From NCBI RefSeq assembly GCF_037975245.1, contig NC_092582.1, positions 2,730,001 through 2,794,000 on the forward strand: a stretch of DNA of 64,000 nucleotides, in the 5' to 3' direction. The DNA comes from Apostichopus japonicus. Taxonomy: Eukaryota > Echinodermata > Holothuroidea > Aspidochirotida > Stichopodidae. A program made the translations under genes and the position numbers. Under the pieces are notes generated by a model that was not told where the DNA came from, did no database searches, and worked only from the letters and a program-made list of their open reading frames with translations. Shown piece by piece: positions 1 to 13,432 of the stretch (positions are counted from its first letter, which is position 1; each line of letters starts with the position of its first letter).

Positions 1-31
1 TGTCCTTTAATATCGATATATAGGCATGGAC

Positions 32-2410
<2,379 letters not shown>

Positions 2411-2459
<49 letters not shown>
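2411..2459. repeat. (TA)n microsatellite
   Basis: About 24 TA units directly to the left of the SINE copy at 2.5 kb. The second SINE copy also has a TA tract on its left. Confidence 0.95.
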
Positions 2460-2462
<3 letters not shown>

Positions 2463-2493
2463 GAAATCGTAGTGAGTTGGAAAATCAAGAACA

Positions 2494-2655
2494 ATCAGCA
2501 ATCAAGAAAAATCAAGAACAGTGAAAAAAAACTTCCAGCCTCCACCGGGATTCGAACCCGGGCCTCCCGGGTTCCCCTAACCACTAGGCTATGGACGCTG
2601 ATTGTATGTCCAGAGGTTCGAAACCGGTAAGGAAAGTCGTAATTCCACTGTAGCC
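2494..2655 (-). mobile_element. tRNA-derived SINE, copy 1
   Basis: Read on the minus strand, this contains a pol III A-box-like stretch (TAGCCTAGTGGTTAGGG) and a perfect B-box core (GGTTCGAATCC) at tRNA-like spacing. Upstream it has about 50 bp and downstream about 30 bp shared with the copy at 5.66 kb. The shared flanks outside the tRNA-like core argue for a dispersed SINE family rather than a functional tRNA gene. No convincing acceptor-stem pairing is seen. Confidence 0.75.
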
Positions 2656-2759
2656 GTTTGTCACCTGTTTCGAACAATACTAATTCTGTTTTGGTGACAT
2701 ATTTGCCTTACTCTAGAGATCAAACATGATGCTAACCAACTCGAAAATCATCTGAGATT

Positions 2760-4130
2760 CATTTGTTAACCTACAACTATTGATGAGTTAAGGGAGATAA
2801 TTAATGATACTGGAATTAAATGCTCTCCTAGTGATATACTTACAAGAGATCTCTTACAAACTAATATTGATCTTATTCGTCCTTGCATATGTCATCTTGT
2901 TAATTTGTCTCTCATTAGTGGCAGTATATGGATGGTCTTAAACTTGATGACATCTCTCCTGTCATGAAGGCGAATGGCTTAGATCATAACAATTTTAAAA
3001 CTTATAGACTTATCTCCAATCTATCTTTTTGGGGTAAATTGGTTGAAAGAGTCGTGCTTAAACGGTTGAGTACTCACATGCATTATAATAGTCTCAATAT
3101 TTCTGCTTACATAAAACACCATAGTTCGGAGTGACTACATAATGACAAATAAGTTGCCAGTAACAGTGGATATGCCACTGTGCTGGTACTCCTTGACTTT
3201 AGCTCGGCTTTGACACCATTGACCATACTATTCTTTTTGTCCGTATTACATAATGAAATTGATATTACTGGTATTGTCCTAAGCTGGTTCGAATGTTTTA
3301 TTGTGGCATATCGCAAGGAGTTAGAATAGGGGCTGTTCTTCTGATCAGATTACAATCAAGTTTGGTGTGCCACATGGATCTGTTTTGGGTCCAGTCTTAT
3401 TTAACATCTATATTCGTTCACTTTACGCTGAAATTTCTAGAATTGGGTTTAATATTCATGGCTTTGCTGATGATCACCAGGTTTATTAACACTCCAGGCA
3501 CCATAACCAAGGATCTATTCTGGTTGTTACTCTGTAGTCCTGTTTTGGTTGTATTTCAACGTTGGATGCGCAAATACTATTTGCAACTCAATCCTGGTGA
3601 GACCCAAATAATTGTGTTTGGTGCCCCTCTTATGTTAAAAACTGATTCGTATCAAGGGTTTTATTCTTAAAACTGTTGATTGTGTACGTTTTGACCAAAT
3701 TGTTCGTAACCTTGGTGTTCATTTTGACGATACCAGGTCTTTTCGGCATCAAATCTGTTCACTTAAATCCAGGTGTTTTACGAATCTTAGAAAAAATTCT
3801 AAAATGCGGTTCTATCTTACTAAGTCTGAGTTAAGCACTATTTTCCAATCCATAGTTACTTCTCATATTGATTATTGTAACTCACTTTAATTTATTTTGG
3901 TATCAACCAACATTTACATGATCAACTCCAATCTGTTCAAAAGTTTGCTGCAAGAATAATTTATGGTAGAAGTAGATATGATCATGTGACTGATACAATT
4001 TATCAACCATCTTTTCGGCGAAATAAGCAAGAAATCGATTTGAAGTCTCTGCTTAATTTAAAATTCTGTCGGTTGTTTACCGATATTGTTTTGTACCCTG
4101 CTTCAGTACATGTTTTAACTTTCATTGTAA
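2760..4130 (+). mobile_element. Decayed LINE (non-LTR) reverse transcriptase
   Basis: Pieces of a CR1/L2-like reverse transcriptase can be followed across several frames. There is a fragment resembling the 'NYRPISNL...SKILERVV' region near 3000-3060, and 'SAYIKHHSSE' at about 3100. The palm motif FGVPHGSVLGPVLF is at about 3358-3402, and FADD (a YADD variant) at 3463-3474. A later 'VTSHIDYCN' motif lies near 3860-3890, followed by 'LQSVQKFAARIIYG'. Frameshifts and stops between these blocks make it a dead relic. The family assignment is inference from motif style only. Confidence 0.85.
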
Positions 4131-5585
4131 TATATATATTAGACATATGTACCTTAAAAATTCAAGAATTCTCGGAAAACAAAAACTGTTGCTATGATAG
4201 TCATGAAACAGATAAGCAAAATATGGTCGTTTCAAAAAAAATTGTCCACAAAATCCTGACTCCTTCTTCTTTGTTTCGAGTTATGACTTTTTTGTTTACC
4301 GTACGTTGTTAACTGAGGGCGATATTCCGAATCCACAAAAGCAATGCTTATCTCTTTTTATCGACTCTAATTTAACTCGCTGCAACCTTCTAGTCCCATT
4401 AATTAGGAGAGTAATAGGAAAAAACAAAGGCATAGAAATTGTATGCATATAAAGTGCACGTATGGAGTTGAATGCCTCGCTAGGCATTTTTTAATTTTCT
4501 GCACGGTCGCTAGCTGTGAGTGATAACTGGCGAGTGGAGTGCACATTATACTAGGTTTGCACGTCATTACCACAACCTTATACAGTTGTGGTTAATAACA
4601 ATATCATAAATGCCGGCTACCTGTTTTTGTTACTATGCTTCTTCTATCAGTTAGTTTTAAACGGGTCTTCGTCAACACAAAGAGTTTTACATTGATGGAA
4701 CGCCTTGCTTATATTTTCTAACTTTCTACAAACTTATTTTAAATGTTCTCCCTCTCTCTCTCCCTTTGAGAGAGACTGAATACATGTGGAGATTATTTAA
4801 CACAATATAGAGACTGTTTTTTATTGTAGCTAAATTTGAACGGGAAACGGTATATATTAATTTTGGAATACTTCTTTACGGATCTCAGTATTTTATATTT
4901 CTGTCTGTGATACACTACGAAAGTTTTGTCAAAAGTCGTCTTTTTCTGTGAAGACTGTTAACATTTGAAGAAAAGCGAATAACAAGCGTATATATTCACA
5001 TACAAGGTAAGTGGGTTAAATTAATGTTGTTATTTTTAATTTTACTTTACACTGGAGAAGACAATAAATTGACTAGCTTTTTTTTAACTTTTCGTTGCAT
5101 GTTTTGTATTGGTTTGTTCCTATTGTTGGCATATATCATTAATTTGTCAAATGTTTAATTCAATTCATTTGAAAACATAAATGGAAAACAGCTTTTTTGC
5201 TTGTAGCTGTAAGTCAGTCTGTGACTAAATTGAAGACAGAGTAAAACTAATTACTTGGTGGTAACTATAATTATAGTTGACGTTAACAGATTGGGTGTGT
5301 GTGAATATGAAAATGACACAACATATGTATCGCTGTGTTAGGTACAACATTTCCTATTGCTGTTTTCATTCTCTCCGACAATACTAGACTAAAATTAATT
5401 ATTTACAGGTGGCCTTTTCTTTTCCGTTTCTTCACATTTTATGCGAACTGGTTTAGCTATTTATAACACAGATAAAACAATTATCTTTTTTTTTATCCTG
5501 ACACGAAGTATTGTTATCAAAACAATAACAGCCTACAAGGCACATAACGCACATTTATGTGTGTGTATATGTATTTGAATGTTTA

Positions 5586-5588
<3 letters not shown>
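4131..5588. other. No gene recognised; strong splice-donor-like site at 5007
   Basis: No coding signal. A near-ideal donor context (ACAAG followed by GTAAGT, cut after 5006) is present and could belong to an untranslated first exon of a downstream + strand gene, but nothing in the sequence proves it. Confidence 0.3.

Positions 5589-5660
<72 letters not shown>
5589..5660. repeat. (TA)n microsatellite
   Basis: About 36 TA units that abut the left end of SINE copy 2. Confidence 0.95.
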
Positions 5661-5664
<4 letters not shown>

Positions 5665-5812
5665 TGGAATGACGACCTTCCTTCCGGTTTCGAACCTCTG
5701 GACATATAATCAGCGTCCATAGCCTAGTGGTTAGGGTGTCTGCATACAAAGCGGGAGGCCCGGGTTCGATTCCCAGTGGAGGCTGGAACATTTTTCACTG
5801 TTCTGGATTTTC
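5661..5812 (+). mobile_element. tRNA-derived SINE, copy 2
   Basis: Same unit as the minus-strand copy at 2.5 kb. It starts ACAGTGGAAT, passes through the shared 'CGAACCTCTGGACATA' segment, then the A-box-like TAGCCTAGTGGTTAGGG and B-box GGTTCGATTCC, and ends with TTTTTCACTGTTCTGGATTTT. The two copies differ mainly in the anticodon-arm region, where this copy has about 12 more bases. Confidence 0.75.
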
Positions 5813-6621
5813 ACACCCATCATCATCAACACACACTCATACACCCACGAAGAACTTATGCTGGTTGGTCATTTACACTAAATACAATTAGTCAACAACA
5901 CAGTTGTAGTGGTTTGAAAAGTACTTGAAGCAGGGTAGCGTTATATGTAGTTATGAAGGCCACTGTTGCATAACAAGTCAACAGCTACCTTCCAAAGTGG
6001 AAATTATCAGTGTCAAAAGATATGCTATCAAACAAGGGATGAAATGAGACGAAAATCAAACGTTCTTTAATCAACGGCAATATTTCAAGTTCCTATATTT
6101 GAGGAAAGGAAGCGCACTAACAGACACTCACATTCACACGTACTCATTCACATACTAACGACAATCTACCAACAACGCATTTATATACTGCTAGAATATT
6201 CGTGTCCTAATAATTTTTTTTTATAATTCGGTAATGATAAACTTGTAACGTCTACATGCTGCACGGCCCTAAAATATGGAAGTTATTTCATATCGTTTCG
6301 TGCATTGCTCCTTTTATACATCTGATGTGATTTGTCTCTTCTTATTATTTTCATAGCATCAAATAATAAGTAATAAAAATAATAATAAAATGGAAAATAA
6401 CGTAAAGCGAATACAAGCAGTTGTTCCGCAACTACTTTTAATAGATACTTATGAGATACTTATACGGTTTTTAAAATTGGCTGGCATGCATATGCGGTTA
6501 TATTGTTATTTTATCTGCTGGTTGGTACATCTTATCTTTTTATGCTATACCAAAAACAGGTATCTTGAAACATTCACAAGAATCAACATGAAAGTCCCTG
6601 TACTCTATAGAGCATAACATC
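5813..6621. other. Intergenic, no gene recognised
   Basis: AT-rich sequence with a short CA-rich stretch after the SINE and an AATAATAA tract near 6360-6390. Nothing coding. Confidence 0.5.
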
Positions 6622-7705
6622 ACCCTGCATCAGGTACATGACTTTACACAGCTTTCTATATCGCATGGCTTTATAAACTATGACTTAATATAGCATTCTA
6701 TACAGTATGACTTAATAGAGCAGCCTATTTATCATTACTTAATACAGCAGCCTAGACAGTATAACTTAATACAGAGTCATATATATATTGTATGACTTAG
6801 TACAAGGGTTTACTAATTATGACGTGATACAGCAGCCTATACAGTACGACTGAGTACAATAGCCTATACAGTATGACTTAGTACAGCAGCCTATACACTA
6901 TATGAATTAGTACAGCAGCCTATACAGTACAGTATGTCTTAATACACTGCCTATACAGTATGACTGAGTACAATAGCCTATACAGTATGACTGAATACAG
7001 CAGCCTATACACTATATGAATTAGTACAGCAGCCTACACTATATGAATTAGTACAGCAGCCTATACAGTACAGTATGTCTTAATACACTGACTATACAGT
7101 ATGACTGAGTACAATAGCCTATACAGTATGACTGAATACAGCAGCCTATACACTATATGATTTAGTACAGCAGCCTATACAGTATGCCTTAATACAGGAG
7201 CCTTTACAGTATGACTTAGCATACAGCAGCCTATAAAGTATGACTGAGTACAATAGCCTATACAATATGACTGAATACAGCAGCCTATACACTATATGAA
7301 TTAGTACAGCAGCCTATAGGCCTACAGTGTGACTTAGTTCAGCAGCCTATACAGTATGACTTAGTTCAGCAGCCTATACAGTATGACTTAATACAGAGCC
7401 TTTACAGTATGACTTAAAATACAGCAGCCTATAAATCATGACTGAGTACAAAAGCCTATACAGTATGACTGAATACAGCAGCCTATACACTATATGAATT
7501 AGTACAGCAGCCTATACAGTACAGTATGTCTTAATACTCTGCCTATACAGTATGACTTAGTTCAGCAGCCTATACAGTATGACTTAATACAGGAGCCTTT
7601 ACAGTATGACTTAGCATACAGCAGCCTATAAAGCATGACTGAGTAAAATAGCCAATACAGTATGATTTAGTACAGGAGCCTATACAGTATGACTGAGTAC
7701 AAAAG
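6622..7705. repeat. 27-bp minisatellite
   Basis: About 1.1 kb of degenerate tandem repeat. The core unit is approximately TACAGTATGACTTAGTACAG plus CAGCCTA (27 bp). Variant units (TATACACTATATGAATTAG, TACAATAGCC) recur in blocks, which suggests larger duplications inside the array. Confidence 0.9.
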
Positions 7706-10184
7706 TACAAAGAACTGTGATAGTTTGAATATTAGGATCGACAAACAAATTGTAAATAATTCTTGTTTTGGGTAACACGATTTAATAATAGATTTAATAA
7801 AGTAGTGAGCTTAGCCATGGGATCTTTGGAGCTGACTCCCATGTAGGGGCACTAGGAGCATCCCCCTCTACCCCCCACCCCTGGGGAAAAGTTAGACATC
7901 AAATCGCACATTTTGAAAAAAATTTATACTATAAATTAGGTCGTTAATTAGCTCTAAACGCAAGGGTCTTAATAACTACTTCTGATTTTGTGTATGTATG
8001 ATGTTGACCACCCCTTCCCTCGGTCAACCGGGTCCGAGGCTGAGTTATAATACAAATTTATGGACATGTAACTCGATTTAAGCATCTCGATGCATTTTTC
8101 ACATCCTTTCCGGCGTTACATACCATACTGCATCTATACAATTCGTTATTCCTTGTTTGTTCTTTGACAGCAGGTAAAATGATTCCCTGCAAAAAAAAAA
8201 CAATGACAAAACTTATGTTTTATGAGAACGCGACCTACAGAAACGGGGAATTGTGTCAACAAACTAACGATTCAAAACTTTCGGTCGTGTCTATGAAGCG
8301 ATAGGTTCTTTTTTGCTACTTCTTCATCTTCGTTTTCAAGTTAATATTAGCATTAATGCTGTTATAGTGACATGAACTTCGTCTTGAGTGCCATCTGTCA
8401 TTAATTCTTAATGATCTTGAAACATTTATATTAAAGGCAGTTTATTGATGATGTTGCCAAACTCATGTGTGAAGTTTAATCCACCATCACCTGCATGTTA
8501 GATAGTATAAGCATATTCATCTATCTTAATGACCAATACCTTATATCAGTTGTTAAATGTGTCACTAACACGACAGTGTGTTGTCCAAATTGCAACATAA
8601 TCTTAGAATTATATTTTCTCATTTTGTGACTGACAGAGTAAGTTTGTCAGTGGTTTTTGTCTGAAATGTAACCCATTTAAATTGTGCACACATTCAATAG
8701 AATTATGGAGCTTATTTCTCAAGTTCATAGTGAACATTTAAACCCCGCCTTGTCTTTGCACTAGTCCAGTGCAAAATTTAATATGTACATATGTTGTTGT
8801 TTTTTTAGGGTAATCCGGATGGTACAACATGTTTCAGTATCGCTGTAATAATGTATTGCCTTCCAGAGCATGTATAGTCATTATCATTGTCGTTATTATT
8901 TCCTCCATTTCTTCCATGTCATTAGGCTTTCTTCAGTATGTTATAGAAAATATAGTCAGATATAACGAAACCATGCCGAAAATGGCGCGGTCACTTTGTC
9001 ATCTCAACTTGAAACCATGGCAGAGTTGGTGATGGTGTGTCTATAACGATATGGCTTAATGGTAACAATTCCCTCTTTCTATGACTGGGCACTTGCGATG
9101 TAGTTCCCCCCTTCCGCCCCCCTCTCTCTCCTCATTCTTACCCCCATCCCACCCACACATACACATGTGACATTCAGACTGAAGACCCCATTGTTCAAAG
9201 CCACGTAATCTAACCTTAACAATACCCCTGGACAATAGAATTCTTCTGAGGACGTGGTGATTCTTTTTAAATGACAATATGAAGACTTGGAATTCCTTTG
9301 TTCAAGTCCTCATAAAGAATACAAAACAAGTACACCCACACGTACACAACACATACACACGCAATCTTTACATGACAATCTAACACGGATTGTACTATGC
9401 TAACAAGTGTATTAAATATTTGATTTTTCACCATGGTAGCATTTCCATGGATACCGAAGACAGTTTTACATATCATTCGGTTAATGCTATAGATACTTAA
9501 CAAAAAATCTTCCAAACAAAAAAACTTTTTTTTTTACTCAGCCGTAAAATCTACACAACCATGTAACATATTTAGCCTTATTTTGTAATCTTATTTTATT
9601 AGATTAACTTTCCATGCGTAAACCCATCAATCGTTAATGATATTTCTCTTAATATTCCTCTTTTTTAAGTCCTTTTTCAGCAATAGCATTTAATGTGCTT
9701 TAGAAATCATTAAATCCTTTTCGATTGAAAGTTCTTAATCAAATTGCAGTGCAATTATCAAAATTACTTTTCGAAGATTATACCATTTCAAAGGTGGCAA
9801 GTCGTGTCAGCAATGGAGTTCGTATGATTATGTAAAGTTTTCATGAAACAGTTATTCAGCCCTGAGCTTGTCTCCCAATTCTCACCCTGACTAAATGTGT
9901 CAATAAAGATAGATATGAACATTTTGTTATAACTAAATAATAAATATTATACCAAAAATGTAATATATATTATAATAAATTATAAATATATAATAAATAT
10001 ATATTAAATACTAAGGAGAATATTTCGATCAGATATTAATGGTTATTGAATTCCGATCTTGTTCAAATAAAGTGAAATCATTATTGGAACGACTTCTATA
10101 AGCCTTTCATGTTAAAGTATACGAAGTACTGAGCAGAGCACGGTTGGCGAGGGAATGAAATATTTGATATGCATCGGGACTTTG
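7706..10184. other. Intergenic, no gene recognised
   Basis: Single-copy-looking AT-rich DNA. It includes a CT/C-rich patch around 9100-9160 and a TA-rich patch around 9955-10010. No domain or splice-consistent open frame was found. Confidence 0.5.
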
Positions 10185-10558
10185 TTTAAAGGGTGTGAAG
10201 ACTCGCGCACAAAGAAACGTCCCATGCCGGTAATCTGACCTAGTTTCGAATGAGGTGTAACAGAAGTGTTAGACACCACCATCGATCCCAGAAAATACAC
10301 ATACAGCTTGCTACCGTCGGTAATAATACACTAGTGTACAGTCAATAAATACAGCTACGGTCAATACCCACAACACAGTGTACATAGCAGCGATGGACAT
10401 CTCAGGTCCAGCTAAAGATAAAATATAACAAGGTATCACGTTTCATTATTGTCTGCATTTTTTAGCGACAAGAAGAAAACTTCACTTGCAAGCAACGGAA
10501 AGTTAACTTTTTCAGAGCACGCGGCACGCGGTTTGGGGCGAGTCTTCAATGCCTTTAA
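10185..10558 (-). mobile_element. Non-autonomous TIR element, short copy
   Basis: A 374-bp unit bounded by TTTAAAGGGTGTGAAGACTC on the left and the complement of TTAAAGGCATTGAAGACTCG on the right (imperfect terminal repeat of about 22 bp). Its whole body matches, in reverse complement, the outer parts of the element at 13433-15094. That comparison defines both ends and shows that this is the uninterrupted form. No coding capacity. The ends lie in a TTTAAA context compatible with a TA or TTAA target, but the superfamily cannot be decided. Confidence 0.85.
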
Positions 10559-12194
10559 TTTACGGGAACTACCGTTGGTGGTGCGCCTTTAGCATCGTAA
10601 TGTGGGAGCCACTGATTCTCAATATGTCGTAAATACAATGTATCATTAGTTCTCTTATATTACAAATTCTTTTTCAACAAACGGTTTCAATCTTTGCATT
10701 GAAAACTAAACTGTACTTGTTTACGTGAACCATTGTCCCTTTACATAAACTAGCAGAATACATCAATCGTATGCATTATAATCATTATACCCTGTGTTCT
10801 TCCCGGCGTTCCATAGGATTAACGTTTTCCTTATTATTCTATACCGGCCGTTGTAATGTGCGACATAACTGCGCACCAACGATGCAAGCAGGTATTATAT
10901 TTGCTAAATACATCTAAATTTATTTGTAATTATTACCATTTGCCTGTATTTTCTTGCTGTCCTTTGACAAAAATTCGATCCATTTGTCTACAAAGAAAAA
11001 CCGAAAAACAATCTCATTAGATGATGTCTGTCTTTTGTGATACAGACCTTCATGAAAGGACACTTTCATGGAGAAAAGTATTGTATGGAGAATGAATATT
11101 CATGAACAAAGTCATGAGTATAGGCATTATACACGTTAATCTCCCTTTTATTCGGGGAAACCATTTTAGAATTAGTAATAAACCTATAACCGGTGAAGGA
11201 TGGATTTCATATTTGAGATGGACAATTCAACTGTAAATATTGTTTTCTTGGTGAATGACCAATTTCGAAAATATATATTGTCAAATATTCGTTCTACTCT
11301 GTGCCGTTTAAAATGGTATATCCACCTATCCCATCTCCCCCCCCCCCCCTCCCCCCACCCCTGTCTCTCCACCTCTCCCTCTCTCTCTGTCACCTAGAAT
11401 TACGATTGAGTTCGGAAATTCTCATAATTTAGTGTACGCCATATCGTTATGTGTGTTATAGATAGATATGAATAAAAATTGTATGTAGGTAGCTATATGT
11501 AGGTGACTTTGACTTTATTTTCAATTTAAATATCACGCCCAATTGTCACCTTTTTTATCAGTGATGATCTTAACTACGTGCAAGTAAACAGGGATTGAAT
11601 TAAAACAGGGTATATATCCCAAGGATAACATAAAAACTAAAGTGGAAAAAAAGGTGAAGTATTGAAGAGAAATATACAAGACTACTATAGTGGATTGTCT
11701 GGCACTACTATAGTGGATCGTACCGTATATATATAATACAGGAAACGCCACGTTGTTGAGCGAATTGTTAAAGAAGCTGGTTGATTCGAACCACGATAAA
11801 TCTGTATATGTGGGGTGGTGGTCTTCTCAACACCAAAGCAACTGGTGTAATCTTTCTCTTGGCCAAAAAAAGGTGCGATCAGCTGATAATTAACCTAGTA
11901 CAGCTTATGGGCAATGTAGATTCTTGCTTTCGAGAAGTCATTTACAATTAACACTATAGGCCCGGAAATATCTCCTATACTGCTGCTATATAACAGTGTG
12001 GTAGGTTTTGTATAAGTGTTGGCAATTTAAACACACACAAAATGGAAAGGGGGGGGGGGGGGGTAGCGGGCATTCTGTAGGAGATTGTAATTCAACATCT
12101 GATGTGAACAGGCATCGAGAGGAGGGTTGAGAGTGGATCAAGTTGTTTGGTTTAGTTCCCGGGCTCTATCTTGGATAACTGTTTTTTGAAGAAG
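10559..12194. other. Intergenic, no gene recognised
   Basis: Contains a long C-rich pyrimidine patch at about 11335-11395 and a 14-base G run at about 12048. No coding signal. Confidence 0.5.
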
Positions 12195-12425
12195 AAAAAA
12201 AGTATCACGATGGCCATAGTGTGATAACAGTGATCAGAGTGAAATCAGAATGATCATTGAGTCGTCAGAGTGTACATATAAGGAAGGATCATCGCGTGAT
12301 CATATTAGGTCGGATCATCGCGTGATCATTGAGTGGGGTCTTAGGGATCACAGAACGATCATAATATGATCATAGTGTAATCGTAATGACCGTTGATTGA
12401 ACAATGTGTGATGATAGTGTGACAA
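12195..12425. repeat. Degenerate GATCAT/GTGAT-rich repeat
   Basis: Irregular repetition of GTGATCAT-like words. One 18-mer, GGATCATCGCGTGATCAT, occurs twice 27 bp apart (about 12287 and 12314) and is nearly palindromic. Confidence 0.6.
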
Positions 12426-13432
12426 TGCATATTACATAGAAAAGTTTAAAAATGAATAATAATTTAAAAAAATACTTTGCATCAAGTCAAATCATGTTAC
12501 CAGGTTGTTTTTAATTTTCAGTTGTTTTTTTTTTTTCACATAATATTTCAATGAGTTTTAATGAGAACATTAAAGTATAATTTGTTGAGACCCCGAAATG
12601 ACGTATAGTGTATTATTATATAGTGTATTCTTGTCTTCGCACAAAAGAGGAACATACACATAGTCAAATATTTCAAGAAAATGTAATCTAAATGTGTTCA
12701 TCACATCTCTGGTCTAATGGACACGTTCTCTGGTTGTCCTTTTCTTAACCTTTCAGGATTAACTCTGGGTATGGGATTTAATTCCCAGTAACCAGAGTCT
12801 TGTAGGGCTAATAAAGAAGTTTGAATAGAAATAGGTCGCGAGTCTGACCTCCGCCACAACACCTCCCCCCCCCCCTACTCCTGCCTCAAACTTCCAACCC
12901 CACACATACCAACCAACTCCTAATTATGTGAGAGTTCGGTCGGATGTTATTGAACTATTGGATATGTATATTTTGATTTTTTTTTCGTTACTATTTTCCG
13001 ATTATAACAGAGGTCATTAGAACTAATCAAATTTCATTCCAAGTAATTAAGTAACTGCCGTAAATTAAGAAGTTTTCCTTGAATTTTGGCGAAGAAATAT
13101 TGAGAATCGCGGTAAACAAAATCATAAATTAATCTCATATTACTGATAAGAAATATTAAACAGGGTGAATCAGTGTAGTCAATTTGTAAACCTTATTTTG
13201 AGTAACCCTTGGTAGGTTTTTGGTAAAATTTGTCGAACAAACGCGAAAATGCTGCTTCATTGAACTACTAGCTCTGTTGGCACTTTAACCACCGTGACAC
13301 AAGAGTTTTTGGCGTTTTTAATACCACTGACCTTAGCTAATTCATCGCCGCCTACCGTCATATGGCGGTATCTTTTGACATGACCGTCCGCTCTGGACAA
13401 TTTCATTAATATCCAATAAGGCTCGATTGAGA
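12426..13432. other. Intergenic, no gene recognised
   Basis: AT-rich with a C run near 12860. Nothing coding. Confidence 0.5.

Noticed and set aside
2520-2605. Functional tRNA gene
   Set aside because: The A and B boxes are good, but flanks are shared with the 5.7-kb copy and the acceptor stem does not pair well; a SINE is the better reading.
6622-7705. CRISPR-like array
   Set aside because: Units are contiguous without spacers of constant size, in a eukaryotic genome; it is a minisatellite.
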